NCBI GenBank assembly: GCA_025929075.1
Contig: JAICMS010000001.1
Coordinates: 38,097 to 102,096, forward strand
From: Propionibacteriales bacterium
Lineage (GTDB): Bacteria; Actinomycetota; Actinomycetes; Propionibacteriales; Nocardioidaceae
Length of the DNA stretch: 64,000 bases
Reading direction: 5' to 3'
In this document: piece by piece, positions 26,989 to 39,898 of the stretch
Position numbering within the stretch: position 1 is the first letter of the stretch
How the letters are laid out: the number at the start of each line of letters is the position of its first letter
Notes under the pieces: generated by a model
Database searches by the model: none
What the model was told of the DNA's origin: nothing
The model's input: the letters and a program-made list of their open reading frames with translations, nothing else
Position numbers and translations under genes: made by a program

Positions 26989-27407
26989 CAGTACTCACCC
27001 GCCTCGCGGCTCACGAACTTGCACTTCATCGGCAGCTTGTGGATGGCCCGGCGCAGTGCCTCACGGGCGACGTCCTCCGGCACCCCGGACAGCTCGAACA
27101 TGATCCGGCCCGGCTTGACGTTGGCGATCCACCACTCCGGAGAGCCCTTGCCGGAGCCCATTCGCGTCTCGGCCGGCTTCTTGGTCAACGGGCGGTCCGG
27201 GTAGATATTGATCCAGACCTTCCCGCCACGACGGATATGCCGCGTCATCGCGATACGAGCGGACTCGATCTGTCGGTTGGTCACGTAGGACCGCTCCACG
27301 GCCTGGATGCCGTAGTCGCCGAAGGCGAGCTTTGTTCCGCCCTTGGCCGAGCCGGTCCGCTTGGGGTGGTGCTGCTTGCGGTGCTTGACCCGCCGGGGAA
27401 TCAACAT
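26988..27407 (-). CDS. rplP: 50S ribosomal protein uL16
   Basis: L16 organises the A-site side of the 50S subunit. The 139-residue product is read from the ATG at 27407 with AGGAGG nine bases upstream. It starts [19 protein letters not shown], includes [19 protein letters not shown] and ends REAGEY. The frame extends 34 codons upstream into rpsC, a stretch without similarity. It follows rpsC by 4 bases. Confidence 0.97.
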   Translation of the reverse strand: MLIPRRVKHRKQHHPKRTGSAKGGTKLAFGDYGIQAVERSYVTNRQIESARIAMTRHIRRGGKVWINIYPDRPLTKKPAETRMGSGKGSPEWWIANVKPGRIMFELSGVPEDVAREALRRAIHKLPMKCKFVSREAGEY

Positions 27408-27411
27408 GGTT

Positions 27412-28265
<854 letters not shown>

Positions 28266-28266
<1 letters not shown>

Positions 28267-28694
28267 CAGCGGGTCCCTCCGTTCGTCTCGCGAGCTGCCG
28301 CGCCGGTCGGCTGCACGACAAGCGTGATGTGGCTTGTGCGCTTGGTGATCCGGGATGCGCGGCCCTGTGCTCTGGCTCGGAAGCGCTTCAAGCTCGGTCC
28401 CTCGTCGACCATCGCCTTGGTCACCACCAGGTCACCACGCTCGAGCCCTTCACCGGTGGTGGCGTTCGCGACCGCGCTCTGCAGCACCTTCGAGACCTGG
28501 TGACTCGCCGCCTGCGGCGCGAACTCGAGGGTAGCCAGTGCCTGGTCCACGGGGGCCCCGCGCACCATGTCGACGACCCGACGGGCCTTCATCGGGGTGA
28601 CCCGCACGAAGCGTGCGACGGCGAACGCGCCGGGCTCGTCGCCCAGCAGCGACTCGCGCCGGGCGCTGATGCCCCTACGCTCCACTGCACTCAT
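28266..28694 (-). CDS. rplV: 50S ribosomal protein uL22
   Basis: L22 lines the nascent-chain tunnel with its extended loop. The 142-residue product from the ATG at 28694 starts [19 protein letters not shown] and has the core signature [37 protein letters not shown] is the C-terminal part. The N-terminal 25 residues are extra. The frame is open for 32 codons upstream without similarity. It lies between rpsS and rpsC. Confidence 0.96.
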
Positions 28695-28728
28695 CGTTGT
28701 CTCTCGTCTCTCTGTTGGTCGCAGGTGC

Positions 28729-29010
28729 TTAGCGGCGACGACTCTTGCGGTCGTCCTTCTCGTGGCCGCGGAAGGTCCTCGTCGGCGCAAACTCGCCGAG
28801 TTTGTGGCCGACCATCGAGTCCGTGACGAAGATCGGCACGTGCTTGCGGCCGTCGTGCACGGCGATCGTGTGGCCGATCATGGCCGGGACGATCATCGAC
28901 CGGCGCGACCAGGTCTTGATCACGTTCTTGGTGCCCTTGTCGTTCTGCAGATCCACCTTCTTCTGCAGGTGGTCGTCGACGAACGGCCCCTTCTTCAGGC
29001 TGCGTGGCAT
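28729..29010 (-). CDS. rpsS: 30S ribosomal protein uS19
   Basis: S19 pairs with S13 in the 30S head and contacts 50S bridges. The 93-residue product starts [19 protein letters not shown] and ends with the basic DDRKSRRR tail. [16 protein letters not shown] is the family signature. The start and length agree with relatives. It lies 17 bases after rplB. Confidence 0.98.
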   Translation of the reverse strand: MPRSLKKGPFVDDHLQKKVDLQNDKGTKNVIKTWSRRSMIVPAMIGHTIAVHDGRKHVPIFVTDSMVGHKLGEFAPTRTFRGHEKDDRKSRRR

Positions 29011-29027
29011 GTGGTGTCTGACCCTTC

Positions 29028-29858
<831 letters not shown>

Positions 29859-29884
29859 GAGTCTTCAGTCCTCGTCGCTGCCGG

Positions 29885-30190
29885 TCAGGAGACCGGGCCC
29901 CCAAAGATGTCGATGCGCTGGCCTTCGGCGACGCTGACGATCGCGCGCTTGGAGTTGGGGCGAGTGCCCCACCCCTGGCTGGTACGGCGACGCTTGCCCG
30001 CTCGATTGGCCGTGTTGACGCTGGTCACCTTGACGTTGAACACCTTCTCGACGGCGATCTTGATCTCCGTCTTGTTGGAGTCCGGGTGCACCAGGAACGT
30101 GTACTTGTTCTGGTCGAGAAGCGCGTAGGACTTCTCGCTCACCACCGGAGAGATCAGCACGTCTCGGTGGTCCTTGTAGAGGTTGCTCAC
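29885..30190 (-). CDS. rplW: 50S ribosomal protein uL23
   Basis: L23 is the docking site for trigger factor and SRP at the tunnel exit. The 101-residue product has [18 protein letters not shown] at the start and [20 protein letters not shown] in the middle. The GTG start at 30190 overlaps the rplD stop in a GTGA arrangement. It lies upstream of rplB as usual. Confidence 0.97.
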   Translation of the reverse strand: MSNLYKDHRDVLISPVVSEKSYALLDQNKYTFLVHPDSNKTEIKIAVEKVFNVKVTSVNTANRAGKRRRTSQGWGTRPNSKRAIVSVAEGQRIDIFGGPVS

Positions 30191-31161
30191 GGGGCGTCCT
30201 CCTCGCCGGTTGCGCCGCCATCACCCTCGGCGCCGTCCTTGGCGCGGCCGGTCCGCGACCCCGCCCTGGTGAAGCCCGCCCGCTCGGCGTCGTCAGTCGT
30301 GGCGAACCAGACTTCGGCGATCGTCTGCTCGTACCAGCGGCTTTCCGGCGGGTGGTACTTCATCGAGCTGGTGTTGCCCTTGATCGAATAGCCCTCCGGC
30401 GCCTCGCCGCTCTCGGCGGGGGCGGCCGATCCCGGCCCGAACGGGGCGTCGGACTCTGGTACCTCCACCGCCTGCCCCCGGGTGTCCTCGGCCAGCGAGA
30501 CCTTGGTCTCAGTGCCTGTCTCAGTGCCACTCTGCTGTGCGCCGCCAGAAATGAACCGCTCGAGGGCCCGCTGGGTGAAGACGACGTCGTCGCTTCGCAG
30601 GACGTCATAGGTGTTGAGCTGGTCGACCGCCAACAGGTGGATGTCGGCGACGTTGCGCAGGCTGCGCCAGGCCACCGAATCGTCGCGGGCGAGAACCACC
30701 AACGCCCGAGGCCGCTCTGTCAGCCGGCCGAGAACGGCCACTGCGGACTTCGTCGACGGTGTGTCGCCGGACAGGAAAGCCTCGACGACGTGGACACGGC
30801 CCTCCCGGGCCCGGTCGGACAGCGCGCCGCGGAGCGCGGCCGCCTTCATCTTCTTCGGCGTCCGCTGGACGTAGTCGTGAGGGGTGGGTCCGTGGACAAC
30901 GCCGCCGCCACTGAACTGCGGGGCGCGGATCGAACCCTGCCGCGCCCGGCCGGTGCCCTTCTGCCGGTACGGCTTGCGGCCGCCGCCGGAGACGTCGCCG
31001 CGGGACTTCGTGGCGTGGGTGCCCTGCCTGGCAGCAGCGAGCTGGGCGACGACCACCTGATGGATCAGTGGAATGTTGACCTGTGCATCGAAGATCTCGG
31101 CCGGCAGCTCGACGGTGCCGGAACGATCGCCACTGGGGGCGAGAACGTCGACTGTGGTCAC
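30187..31161 (-). CDS. rplD: 50S ribosomal protein uL4 with extra C-terminal module
   Basis: L4 lines the exit tunnel and in E. coli also represses the S10 operon. The 324-residue product exceeds the usual 205-220. Residues 1-205 are L4, with the tunnel loop [20 protein letters not shown] and [15 protein letters not shown]. After an acidic linker (206-255), residues 257-299 form a compact module with the pattern GYSIKGN, YHPPES, WYEQT, AEVWF and AGF. This resembles the short 'sunset' type domain I know from C-termini of actinobacterial nucleases and secreted proteins. A charged tail follows. The GTG at 31161 overlaps the rplC stop. The module is in frame with no stop between, and the gene overlaps rplW, so the fusion is not an obvious artefact. 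Confidence 0.94.
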   Translation of the reverse strand: MTTVDVLAPSGDRSGTVELPAEIFDAQVNIPLIHQVVVAQLAAARQGTHATKSRGDVSGGGRKPYRQKGTGRARQGSIRAPQFSGGGVVHGPTPHDYVQRTPKKMKAAALRGALSDRAREGRVHVVEAFLSGDTPSTKSAVAVLGRLTERPRALVVLARDDSVAWRSLRNVADIHLLAVDQLNTYDVLRSDDVVFTQRALERFISGGAQQSGTETGTETKVSLAEDTRGQAVEVPESDAPFGPGSAAPAESGEAPEGYSIKGNTSSMKYHPPESRWYEQTIAEVWFATTDDAERAGFTRAGSRTGRAKDGAEGDGGATGEEDAP

Positions 31162-31832
31162 TTGTCGGCTCCCTTCGCCTTGACGGCGCTGCGCACCATC
31201 ACAACGGCCCCGCGGGGGCCCGGAACGGCTCCCCGCAGCAGGATCAGGCCCTTGTCGGCGTCGACTGCGTGCACCACGAGGTTCTGGGTGGTCACCGTGT
31301 CGCCGCCCATCCGGCCGGCCATCCGAAGGCCTTTGAAGACCCGCCCGGGCGTGGCGCAGCCGCCGATGGATCCCGGCTTGCGGTGGTTGCGGTGCGCACC
31401 GTGCGAGGAGCTGACACCGTGGAACCCGTGCCGCTTCATAACCCCCGAGAAGCCCTTGCCCTTGCTCGTCCCGGTCACGTCGACGACGTCTCCGGCGGCG
31501 AACACCTCCACACCGAGCTGTTGCCCTGCGGCGTAGCTGGCGGCGTCGGCGGTGCGGATCTCGGCCAGCCGACGACGAGGCGTCGTGCCGGCCTTGGCGA
31601 ACTGTCCGGCCATCGGCTTGGTGACCTTGGCGGCCTTGACCTCGCCGTACCCGACCTGGACGGCGTCGTACCCGTCGGTGTCGGCGGAGCGAACCTGGGT
31701 CACCACGTTCGTGCTCGCGTCGATGACGGTGATGGGGACGACCCGATTGTTGTCGTCCCACAACTGGGTCATCCCGATCTTCGTGCCGAGCAGGCCGCGA
31801 ACGACGCGCTCGGCCGGTGAAAGCGTGCTCAT
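31158..31832 (-). CDS. rplC: 50S ribosomal protein uL3
   Basis: L3 reaches the peptidyl transferase centre. The 224-residue product has the N-terminal [15 protein letters not shown] and the conserved [15 protein letters not shown] and [23 protein letters not shown] segments. The ATG at 31832 is preferred to the GTG three bases upstream because GGAGA would overlap the latter. It lies 14 bases after rpsJ and its stop overlaps the rplD start. Confidence 0.97.
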   Translation of the reverse strand: MSTLSPAERVVRGLLGTKIGMTQLWDDNNRVVPITVIDASTNVVTQVRSADTDGYDAVQVGYGEVKAAKVTKPMAGQFAKAGTTPRRRLAEIRTADAASYAAGQQLGVEVFAAGDVVDVTGTSKGKGFSGVMKRHGFHGVSSSHGAHRNHRKPGSIGGCATPGRVFKGLRMAGRMGGDTVTTQNLVVHAVDADKGLILLRGAVPGPRGAVVMVRSAVKAKGADK

Positions 31833-31846
31833 CACTCTCCTGCCCT

Positions 31847-32155
31847 CTAGAGCTTGATCTCGATGTCGACGCCGGCGGGAAGCTCCAGTCGCATCAGCGA
31901 GTCGACGGTCTTGGGAGTGGGGTCGATGATGTCGATGAGACGCTTGTGGGTGCGCATCTCGAAGTGCTCGCGGCTGTCCTTGTACTTGTGAGGCGACCGG
32001 ATGACGCAGAAGACGTTCTTCTCCGTCGGCAGCGGCACGGGACCCGCCACGCGCGCACCGGTCCGGGTCACCGTGTCGACGATCTTGCGCGCCGAGCTGT
32101 CGATGACCTCATGGTCGTAGGCCTTGAGCCGAATGCGGATCTTTTGTCCTGCCAT
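31847..32155 (-). CDS. rpsJ: 30S ribosomal protein uS10
   Basis: S10 is part of the 30S head and, as NusE, pairs with NusB in antitermination. The 102-residue product begins [19 protein letters not shown] and contains the signature [20 protein letters not shown]. The ATG at 32155 is preceded by AAGGA. The frame is open upstream, but that region is the operon leader. It is the first gene of the S10 operon. Confidence 0.98.
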   Translation of the reverse strand: MAGQKIRIRLKAYDHEVIDSSARKIVDTVTRTGARVAGPVPLPTEKNVFCVIRSPHKYKDSREHFEMRTHKRLIDIIDPTPKTVDSLMRLELPAGVDIEIKL

Positions 32156-32380
32156 GATCTCGCTTCGTCCTTCTTTCGAGCCGCCGTCGTCTCGACCCCC
32201 GCGGTCGGGTGTGTCGCCTCTTGGCGCACAAGCAACCCACCGGAATCGATGTGTGGATCGGGGAGTTGGTGCCGCTGCGCGGCCGGACCCCGGTGGAGTC
32301 TCCGTAGCGGCGCCCGGACGACGCGTCCTCTCGGGCGCAGCCACCGTTCGCCCCGGCAACCCCGCCTGAGCAACCCCGCT

Positions 32381-32409
32381 AGTCTGCCAGAAGGGCAGGC
32401 CCCTGCCAA
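32381..32409 (-). promoter_or_regulatory. S10 operon promoter
   Basis: TTGGCA (minus strand 32409-32404), a 17-base spacer, then CAGACT (32386-32381). Transcription would begin near 32374, giving a leader of about 220 bases before rpsJ. The arms GGCAGG and CCTGCC form a dyad at 32395-32408, overlapping the -35 box and spacer. Confidence 0.6.
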
Positions 32410-32421
32410 ATCCAGGGCCGG

Positions 32422-34023
32422 TCAAAAACCTCCGTACCGGCGAAGTCCGGGTGGACGCCCGTCCGGGTCCGAGACCGCCCGGTAGAAGGCAGTCGCCGTC
32501 AGCTTCCTGCGCCCCTCGACGCGGGGCTGTCGGTACTGCCGCAGGCGGCCGGCCGGCCGGGGGCCGCGACACCCGGAGTCATGCCAGGCCTGCAGCCGTT
32601 GGGCGCTCTCGGCGAAGGCGGCGAACGCCTTCGAGGGCTCCAGCAGGTCCTCGTCGTCGCCGTCGGCACGGTCCAGGTGCTCGCGCCCCAGTCGGAGCCG
32701 GAGCTGACGGGCGAAGGTGCGGGCAGGCCCTGTCTGGTCTCCCGCCCTGTCGGGCGCCCGCCCGTCGAGGTGCTCGTCGAGCACCACGCAGGTCAGCTCG
32801 GAGTCGTGCGTCCACGATCGCCGGTTGACGTTGTCAGAGCCGATCGACGCCCAGACCTCGTCGACCACGCAGGCCTTCGCATGGACATAGACCGGCACCC
32901 CCGAGTGATTTTCCAGGCCGTACAACGCGACCCGGTCACCCCCTGCGGCCCGGACGGCATCCATGGCCTCCTGGCGGCCCACGAGCGCTGCATCGGACTG
33001 CAGCCGTCCCGTCTGGTCCGAGTAGTGCGGAACCACCACGATCATCTGTAGATGTTGGTTGGCTTCGAGGGCGGCGGCGAAGGACTCGACAACCTCGGCG
33101 GACCAGAAGTACTGGTCTTCGAGGTAGACGAGTCCGCGGGCCTGGGACAGCGCCTTGATGTAGCCGCGGGCGATGCTGCGCTCACCGCGCGGTGCGAAGG
33201 GATATCCGCGTAGACGGTAGGGGTAGGTGCGCAGCAGCTGCACCGTATGGCTGCCACACCGGGCAGGGGCGGCGTCCGGCTCAGGAAGCGTGCCGGGGTC
33301 GTCATCCTCCCGTCGGAGCAGATCCAAGATTCTGTTCACGGGGTTTCGGGTGAGCGGCGAAGGGTCCTCCCACCGTTCGCGGAATACCCACTCCACGTCA
33401 CCGACGGCCGGGCCGCTGATCCGCACTTGGATGTCGTGCCAGGGCGGGCGTGTCCCATAGATGTCCGGCATCGGCTGGCGCTGCGGATCACCCTCGTGGG
33501 TTGCGTCGTCGCGCCGGCTGTGACAGAGGTCTATCCCACCCACGTAGGCCACGTCGTCCGCTGGTCGACCGCGATGGCGCAGGACGACGAACTTCTGGTG
33601 GTGGGAGCCACCGGGACGCACCCGCATGTCGCGGAGGCATTCACCGCCGGCGGCACCGATGTCCTCGCCGAGGTGCCGGTTCTCTTGCTCTGAGAATGCG
33701 AACCGGTCGAGGTGGGATCTCCACACCAGGCCCTTGACAACGACCCCGCGGCGCGCCGCCTCGCAGAAGATAGTCGCGACGTCGAGGTTCTCGATGCCGA
33801 CCCTTTCATCGGGGTCGCCACGCCAGTCGGTGAAGAACAGGTAGTCACCCGCCCGCATCCGCCCGACCCGCTCGGCAAGGTCGGCGAGGTAGGACGCGCC
33901 GTGCACCAGAACCGTCACGTCGTTTCCGGTGGTCCAGGCGGCTCCGTCCGGATGCCGGCTGTCGATGGCGGTGGCCGGGTTGCCCCGCTCCGCGGGAAGC
34001 AGCAGCCAGTCGTCGAGAGCCAC
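32422..34023 (-). CDS. Phospholipase D-like protein, one HKD motif altered
   Basis: The 533-residue protein belongs to the PLD superfamily, whose members hydrolyse or transfer phosphodiesters such as phospholipids. The second motif is complete (His381, Lys383, Asp388 in HAKACVVD, followed by GSDNVNRRS). The first has His142 and Lys144 (HQKFVVLR) but Arg149 where Asp is usual; [12 protein letters not shown] follows. No signal peptide or membrane segment is seen. The C-terminal 90 residues are Arg-rich. The start is GTG at 34023 behind AGGAAG. It lies downstream of the MFS gene and just before the S10 promoter. The substrate is unknown. Confidence 0.8.
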   Translation of the reverse strand: MALDDWLLLPAERGNPATAIDSRHPDGAAWTTGNDVTVLVHGASYLADLAERVGRMRAGDYLFFTDWRGDPDERVGIENLDVATIFCEAARRGVVVKGLVWRSHLDRFAFSEQENRHLGEDIGAAGGECLRDMRVRPGGSHHQKFVVLRHRGRPADDVAYVGGIDLCHSRRDDATHEGDPQRQPMPDIYGTRPPWHDIQVRISGPAVGDVEWVFRERWEDPSPLTRNPVNRILDLLRREDDDPGTLPEPDAAPARCGSHTVQLLRTYPYRLRGYPFAPRGERSIARGYIKALSQARGLVYLEDQYFWSAEVVESFAAALEANQHLQMIVVVPHYSDQTGRLQSDAALVGRQEAMDAVRAAGGDRVALYGLENHSGVPVYVHAKACVVDEVWASIGSDNVNRRSWTHDSELTCVVLDEHLDGRAPDRAGDQTGPARTFARQLRLRLGREHLDRADGDDEDLLEPSKAFAAFAESAQRLQAWHDSGCRGPRPAGRLRQYRQPRVEGRRKLTATAFYRAVSDPDGRPPGLRRYGGF

Positions 34024-34188
34024 CTGTTCTTCCTATCCCACTTCACCCCGGGTTGCCCACCACCATGTCCGGGGAGGCGATTGACGGTGCCGCCGGAGAG
34101 GTCTACCACCGGAAAGAGTGGTTGCTCGGTCTGACTCACGCCGCCTCACTGGCGTCGTGGTGGGCGCCCCAGGTAGCCGCCTCGCAGG

Positions 34189-35406
34189 TCAGGCGTCGGC
34201 CGCCGTCACGACGACCGCCTCCTCCTCGCTGTGCTCGACCGGGGTGCTGTGCGCCGGGGCCTTGTCGATGTGGGCGAGGACACGCCGTGCGGTGGAGAGG
34301 GTCGCCACTGCCAGCAGGACGGCGGCTGCCCCGACCCAGAACGGCAGATGCACGCTGATGGACTCGCCGAGCTTCCCGGCGAGCCAGGGTGCCACCGCCC
34401 CGCCGCCGAACCGCACGAAGCTGTAGGCAGCCGACGCCACGCCACGCTCCACCGGCGCAGCCTTCATGACCGTCTCAGTAACCAACGTGTTGTTGATCCC
34501 GAGGAACAGACCGGCCACGACCACACAGCTTGCGAGCACGGCCTTGTTGTCGGTCCACACAGCCATCACCGCCAGGATCACGGCGAGTGCCGCGAGGCTG
34601 GCCATGGTGGTCGGGACGGTACCGAAGCGACGCTGTAGTCGGGGAGCGACGAAGACCGAGGTGAACGCCAGCGAGACCCCCCACCCGAAGAAGATGAAGC
34701 CGACCTGGCGGGCAGACATGTCGAGAGGGAACGGCGTGAAGGCGAGGAGCGTGAAGAACCCGAAGTTGTAGAGCAACGCAGTGACAGCGACCGTTAGCAG
34801 CCCCCGGTGGCGAAGCGCCCGAAAAGGATCGGCAAGTGTGGTAGCGCGTGGTGCAGGAGGCGTCGACGGCAGCAGGAACGCGGTCGCCACCAGCGCGACG
34901 GACATCAGCGCGGAGACCCCGAAGAACGGTCCTCGCCACGAGATCGTGCCGAGCTCACCGCCGATAAGCGGCCCCGCGGCGATGCCGAGGCCGAGTGCCG
35001 CTTCGTACAGAATCACCGCCTGCGCGACGGAGCCGCGCGCAGAGGAGACGATCGTTGCCAGGGCGGTGGCGATGAACAGGGCGTTGCCCAGGCCCCATAC
35101 GGCGCGGAAGCCGACGATACCCATCACCGAGCCTTGGGAGCCGGCGAGGGCGGCACCGACGATGATGACGACGAGGCCGAGCAGAAGCGTCCGCTTGGCT
35201 CCGAGCCGGCTCGACACCATTCCGGTGATGAGCATGGCGACGCCCATCACTGCCATGTAGCTGGTGAAGAGCAGCGAGACCTGCGACGGCGTCGCGTCGA
35301 GCTGGTCGGCGATCGGCTTGAGGATCGGATCCACGAGCCCGATGCCCATGAAGGCGATCACGCACGCGAACGCAACAGCCCAGACGGCCTTCGGCTGCTT
35401 CCACAT
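34189..35406 (-). CDS. MFS drug-efflux-type transporter
   Basis: The 405-residue membrane protein of the major facilitator superfamily has about 12 hydrophobic segments. Motif A-like SSRLGAKRTLLLG follows the second segment, and a GPLIGGELGTISWRGPFF stretch matches the proton/drug antiporter motif C region. The C-terminal tail is acidic. The ATG at 35406 lies 1 base after the marR stop; the frame is open 16 codons further into marR. With the repressor upstream it forms a self-regulated efflux unit. The exported compound is not predictable. Confidence 0.85.
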   Translation of the reverse strand: MWKQPKAVWAVAFACVIAFMGIGLVDPILKPIADQLDATPSQVSLLFTSYMAVMGVAMLITGMVSSRLGAKRTLLLGLVVIIVGAALAGSQGSVMGIVGFRAVWGLGNALFIATALATIVSSARGSVAQAVILYEAALGLGIAAGPLIGGELGTISWRGPFFGVSALMSVALVATAFLLPSTPPAPRATTLADPFRALRHRGLLTVAVTALLYNFGFFTLLAFTPFPLDMSARQVGFIFFGWGVSLAFTSVFVAPRLQRRFGTVPTTMASLAALAVILAVMAVWTDNKAVLASCVVVAGLFLGINNTLVTETVMKAAPVERGVASAAYSFVRFGGGAVAPWLAGKLGESISVHLPFWVGAAAVLLAVATLSTARRVLAHIDKAPAHSTPVEHSEEEAVVVTAADA

Positions 35407-35407
35407 C

Positions 35408-35869
35408 TCAGTTCTCGTCTCCTCGTCGAGGGTCGCCGGAATCGCTCGCTGCATCCAACGCCTGCGAGAGAATCCGGGTGGCGTCGGCGAGCGTTCGTCG
35501 TTGGTCGGGGCCCAGCCCCTCGATGAGCGGCTTGACGACCGCAGACCGCGCTCTGCGTAGATCGCCGAGCATCGTTCCCCCTGCTGACGTGAGGGTGATG
35601 AGTACGGCGCGCGCGTCGGACTGGTCGTGGCAACGGGTCAGCCACCCCCGCCCCTCCAACCGACTCACCTGAGCGGTCATGGTGGGCTGGCTGCAGTGAT
35701 CGGCCCTGGCCAGGTCGCCGATGCGGACAGGCTGCGAGGCCTCGACCTGGGCAAGCAGCCTGCCCTGGGCAGGGGTCACCCCCATCGTCGCGTTGCTGGT
35801 GGCCCAGCGAGTGAGCCTGGCAACCACGGCGAGCAGCTCGGGCCCGAGACTGTCCGCACCACCGCTCAC
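35408..35869 (-). CDS. MarR family transcriptional regulator
   Basis: This 153-residue winged-helix repressor has a recognition region in RIGDLARADHCSQPTMTAQV (about 49-68) and a wing WLTRCHDQSDARAVLITLT typical of MarR. It begins with GTG at 35869. A perfect inverted repeat lies 10 bases upstream, so autoregulation is likely, and the downstream MFS gene would be induced together with it. A TAAACT box ends six bases before the GTG, which suggests a leaderless transcript. The ligand is unknown. Confidence 0.88.
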   Translation of the reverse strand: MSGGADSLGPELLAVVARLTRWATSNATMGVTPAQGRLLAQVEASQPVRIGDLARADHCSQPTMTAQVSRLEGRGWLTRCHDQSDARAVLITLTSAGGTMLGDLRRARSAVVKPLIEGLGPDQRRTLADATRILSQALDAASDSGDPRRGDEN

Positions 35870-35878
35870 TCCGCCAGT

Positions 35879-35899
35879 TTACATAGTCTGCCTATGTAA
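35879..35899. promoter_or_regulatory. MarR operator: perfect 21-bp palindrome
   Basis: TTACATAG (35879-35886), five bases, CTATGTAA (35892-35899). The arms are exact. It overlaps candidate -10 boxes of the marR promoter (TAAACT 35881-35876, TATGTA 35885-35880). AT-rich arms in a GC-rich genome add weight. Confidence 0.8.
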
Positions 35900-35910
35900 G
35901 CCACCAAACG

Positions 35911-35954
35911 AAAAAAGACGAGAAGGCCCGGGACTCCCATCGGAGTCCCGGGCC
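35911..35954 (-). terminator. Rho-independent terminator of the str operon (after tuf)
   Basis: A perfect 13-bp stem GGCCCGGGACTCC / GGAGTCCCGGGCC (35925-35937 and 35942-35954) has a CATC loop. On the minus strand it is followed by a T-rich stretch including six T's (35916-35911). It lies 22 bases after the tuf stop codon. Confidence 0.92.
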
Positions 35955-35976
35955 CTGTCGGTGACGTTGGGTCAGG

Positions 35977-37170
<1,194 letters not shown>

Positions 37171-37225
37171 TTGGACTTCCTCCTAGCTAGAAACTGAGTC
37201 GATACGGTACGCCCGACGGCTACCG

Positions 37226-39328
37226 CTACTCGCCTCGGACCTTTTGGATGATCTCGTCGGCGACGTTCTTGGGAACCTCGGCGTACGAGTCGAACTGCAT
37301 GGAGTACGAGGCCCGACCCTGGGTCTTGGACCGCAGGTCACCAACGTATCCAAACATCTCCGAAAGCGGTACCAACGCCTTCACGAGCATTGCCTGGCCG
37401 ACGGCCTCCTCCATCGACTGGATGTGACCGCGGCGGGAGTTGAGGTCGCCGATGACGTCGCCCATGTAGTCCTCGGGCGTCGTCACCTCCACAGCCATCA
37501 TCGGCTCCAGCAAGACCGGGCTGGCTTGCCGCGCCGCCTCCTTGAAGACCATCCGGCCGGCCATCTTGAACGCCATCTCGGAGGAGTCGACCTCGTGGTA
37601 GGCACCGTCCTGCAGCGTCACCTTGATGTCGACCATCGGGTAGCCGGCCAGGACGCCGAACTCCATCGCCTCCTGGATGCCTTCGTCGACCGCGGGGATG
37701 AACTCCCGGGGGATACGGCCACCCGTCACCGCGTTGACGAACTCGTAGCCGCCGTCGCCGCCACCGGTGGGCTCCATGTCGATGCTGACCTTGGCGTACT
37801 GGCCAGAGCCACCGGTCTGCTTCTTGTGGGTGTAGTCGACCTTCTGCACGTGCCGGCGGATCGTCTCTCGGTAGGCGACCTGCGGCTTGCCGACGTTGGC
37901 ATCCACACGGAACTCGCGACGCATCCGGTCGACGAGCACCTCGAGGTGAAGTTCGCCCATACCGGCGATGATCGTCTGGCCGGTTTCGTCGTCGGTGCGG
38001 ACCTGGAAGGTCGGGTCCTCCTCGGACAGGCGCTGGATCGCGACTCCGAGCTTCTCCTGGTCACCCTTCGACTTGGGCTCGATAGCGACGTGGATCACCG
38101 GCGCGGGGAACGTCATGGACTCCAGCACCACAGGGCGCGCGATGTCGCACAGCGTCTCACCCGTCGTGGTGTCCTTCAGGCCCATCACGGCAACGATGTG
38201 ACCGGCACCGACCGACGCGATCTCCTCGCGCTTGTTGGCGTGCATCCGGTAGATCTTGCCGATCCGCTCCTTGCGCCCCTTGGTGGGGTTGAGCACCGTC
38301 GTACCCGTGTCGAGACGGCCGGAGTAGACCCTGAGGTAGGTCAGCTTGCCGAGGTGGGGGTCGGCCATGATCTTGAAGGCCAGCGCGGAGAACGGCTCGC
38401 CCTCACTTGGCTTGCGGCTGACCACGACCGACTCGTCGCGGACGTCATGACCTTCGACCGCCTCGATGTCCAGTGGCGACGGCAGATAGGCGACGACGGC
38501 GTCGAGCAGTGGCTGAATGCCCTTGTTCTTAAATGCAGTGCCGGTGAGCACCGGCGTCAGCTTGTCGGCGGTGGTCGCCCGACGGATCGCCGCTTGGAGC
38601 GCCTCGACAGAGGGCTCCTCGCCCTCCAGGTAGAGCTCCATCATCTCGTCGTCGGCCTCGGCGATCGTCTCGAAGAGCCGGTCACGCCATTCGCGGGCCG
38701 CCTCTGCATGCGACTCCGGGATGTCCTCGATCGTGTAGTCCTCCCCCTTCGCGGTCTCACCACGCCACGTGAGAGCACGCATGGTGACCAGGTCGACCAC
38801 CCCGATGAAGTCGGCTTCGGTTCCGATGGGGATCTGCAGCACCAGCGGGGTAGCACCGAGCCGGGACTCGATCATGTCGACGCAGCGGTGGAACTCCGCA
38901 CCGGTCCGGTCCAGCTTGTTGACGAAACAAAGCCGCGGCACCCGGTAGCGGTTGGCCTGCCGCCACACGGTCTCGGACTGAGGTTCAACTCCGGCGACGC
39001 CGTCGAAGACGGCGATGGCGCCGTCGAGCACGCGCAGCGAGCGCTCGACCTCGATCGTGAAGTCGACGTGACCGGGAGTGTCGATGATGTTGATCGTGTG
39101 GTTCTTCCAGGTGCAGGTGGTCGCAGCGGAGGTGATGGTGATCCCCCGCTCCTGCTCCTGCTCCATCCAGTCCATCGTGGCGGCGCCCTCGTGGACCTCA
39201 CCGATCTTGTAGTTGATCCCGGTGTAGAACAGGATCCGCTCAGTCGTCGTCGTCTTGCCGGCATCGATGTGAGCCATGATGCCGATATTGCGGACCTTGC
39301 TGAGGTCGGTGGTGATGTCTACTGCCAC
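37226..39328 (-). CDS. fusA: Elongation factor G
   Basis: EF-G drives translocation and ribosome recycling. The 700-residue product contains [19 protein letters not shown] (G1), RGITITSAA (G2), DTPGHVDF (G3) and NKLD (G4), followed by domains II-V. The domain IV tip region is around [14 protein letters not shown]. The start is GTG at 39328. It lies 99 bases downstream of rpsG and upstream of tuf in the str operon. Confidence 0.98.
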   Translation of the reverse strand: MAVDITTDLSKVRNIGIMAHIDAGKTTTTERILFYTGINYKIGEVHEGAATMDWMEQEQERGITITSAATTCTWKNHTINIIDTPGHVDFTIEVERSLRVLDGAIAVFDGVAGVEPQSETVWRQANRYRVPRLCFVNKLDRTGAEFHRCVDMIESRLGATPLVLQIPIGTEADFIGVVDLVTMRALTWRGETAKGEDYTIEDIPESHAEAAREWRDRLFETIAEADDEMMELYLEGEEPSVEALQAAIRRATTADKLTPVLTGTAFKNKGIQPLLDAVVAYLPSPLDIEAVEGHDVRDESVVVSRKPSEGEPFSALAFKIMADPHLGKLTYLRVYSGRLDTGTTVLNPTKGRKERIGKIYRMHANKREEIASVGAGHIVAVMGLKDTTTGETLCDIARPVVLESMTFPAPVIHVAIEPKSKGDQEKLGVAIQRLSEEDPTFQVRTDDETGQTIIAGMGELHLEVLVDRMRREFRVDANVGKPQVAYRETIRRHVQKVDYTHKKQTGGSGQYAKVSIDMEPTGGGDGGYEFVNAVTGGRIPREFIPAVDEGIQEAMEFGVLAGYPMVDIKVTLQDGAYHEVDSSEMAFKMAGRMVFKEAARQASPVLLEPMMAVEVTTPEDYMGDVIGDLNSRRGHIQSMEEAVGQAMLVKALVPLSEMFGYVGDLRSKTQGRASYSMQFDSYAEVPKNVADEIIQKVRGE

Positions 39329-39427
39329 GGGGGCGCTTTCCTCATCGTCGGGTTCTTGTACTGAACGTTTGTTCCAGGCGTGCCGCAGAGCACGGACCAG
39401 CTATGGTGGACCGGCTGCAGTCCCGCG

Positions 39428-39898
39428 CTACCAGCGGTAGTGCGCGAACGCCTTGTTGGACTCCGCCATCTTGTGGGTGTCCTCCCGGCGCTTCACTGCC
39501 GCGCCGAGGCCGTTGGAGGCGTCGAGCAGCTCGTTCATGAGCCGGTCCGACATGGTCTTCTCACGTCGCGCCTGGGAGTACTGCACGAGCCATCGCATCG
39601 CGAGGGTCATCGACCGTGGCGCGCGGACTTCCACGGGCACCTGGTAGGTCGCGCCGCCCACTCGACGGCTCCGCACTTCGAGCGTCGGCCGGATGTTGTC
39701 GAGTGCTCGCTTCAGTGTCACCACCGGGTCGGTTCCGGACTTCTCGCGGCAGCCCTCAAGGGCGGTGTGCACGATCCTCTCCGCGACCTGCTTCTTGCCG
39801 TCGACCAGCACCTTGTTGATGAGCTGGGTCACCAACGGACTGCCATAGACGGGGTCGACCTCGACCGGTCGTTGCGGCGCCGGGCCCTTGCGCGGCAT
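39428..39898 (-). CDS. rpsG: 30S ribosomal protein uS7
   Basis: S7 organises the 16S 3' domain and lines the E site. The 156-residue product starts [20 protein letters not shown] and ends [26 protein letters not shown] is the beta-hairpin region. Its ATG at 39898 shares a base with the rpsL stop. The frame continues upstream in rpsL without similarity. Confidence 0.98.
   Translation of the reverse strand: MPRKGPAPQRPVEVDPVYGSPLVTQLINKVLVDGKKQVAERIVHTALEGCREKSGTDPVVTLKRALDNIRPTLEVRSRRVGGATYQVPVEVRAPRSMTLAMRWLVQYSQARREKTMSDRLMNELLDASNGLGAAVKRREDTHKMAESNKAFAHYRW

Noticed and set aside
37244..39364. Long plus-strand open frame opposite fusA
   Set aside because: EF-G on the other strand is certain; the composition is that of an antisense shadow.
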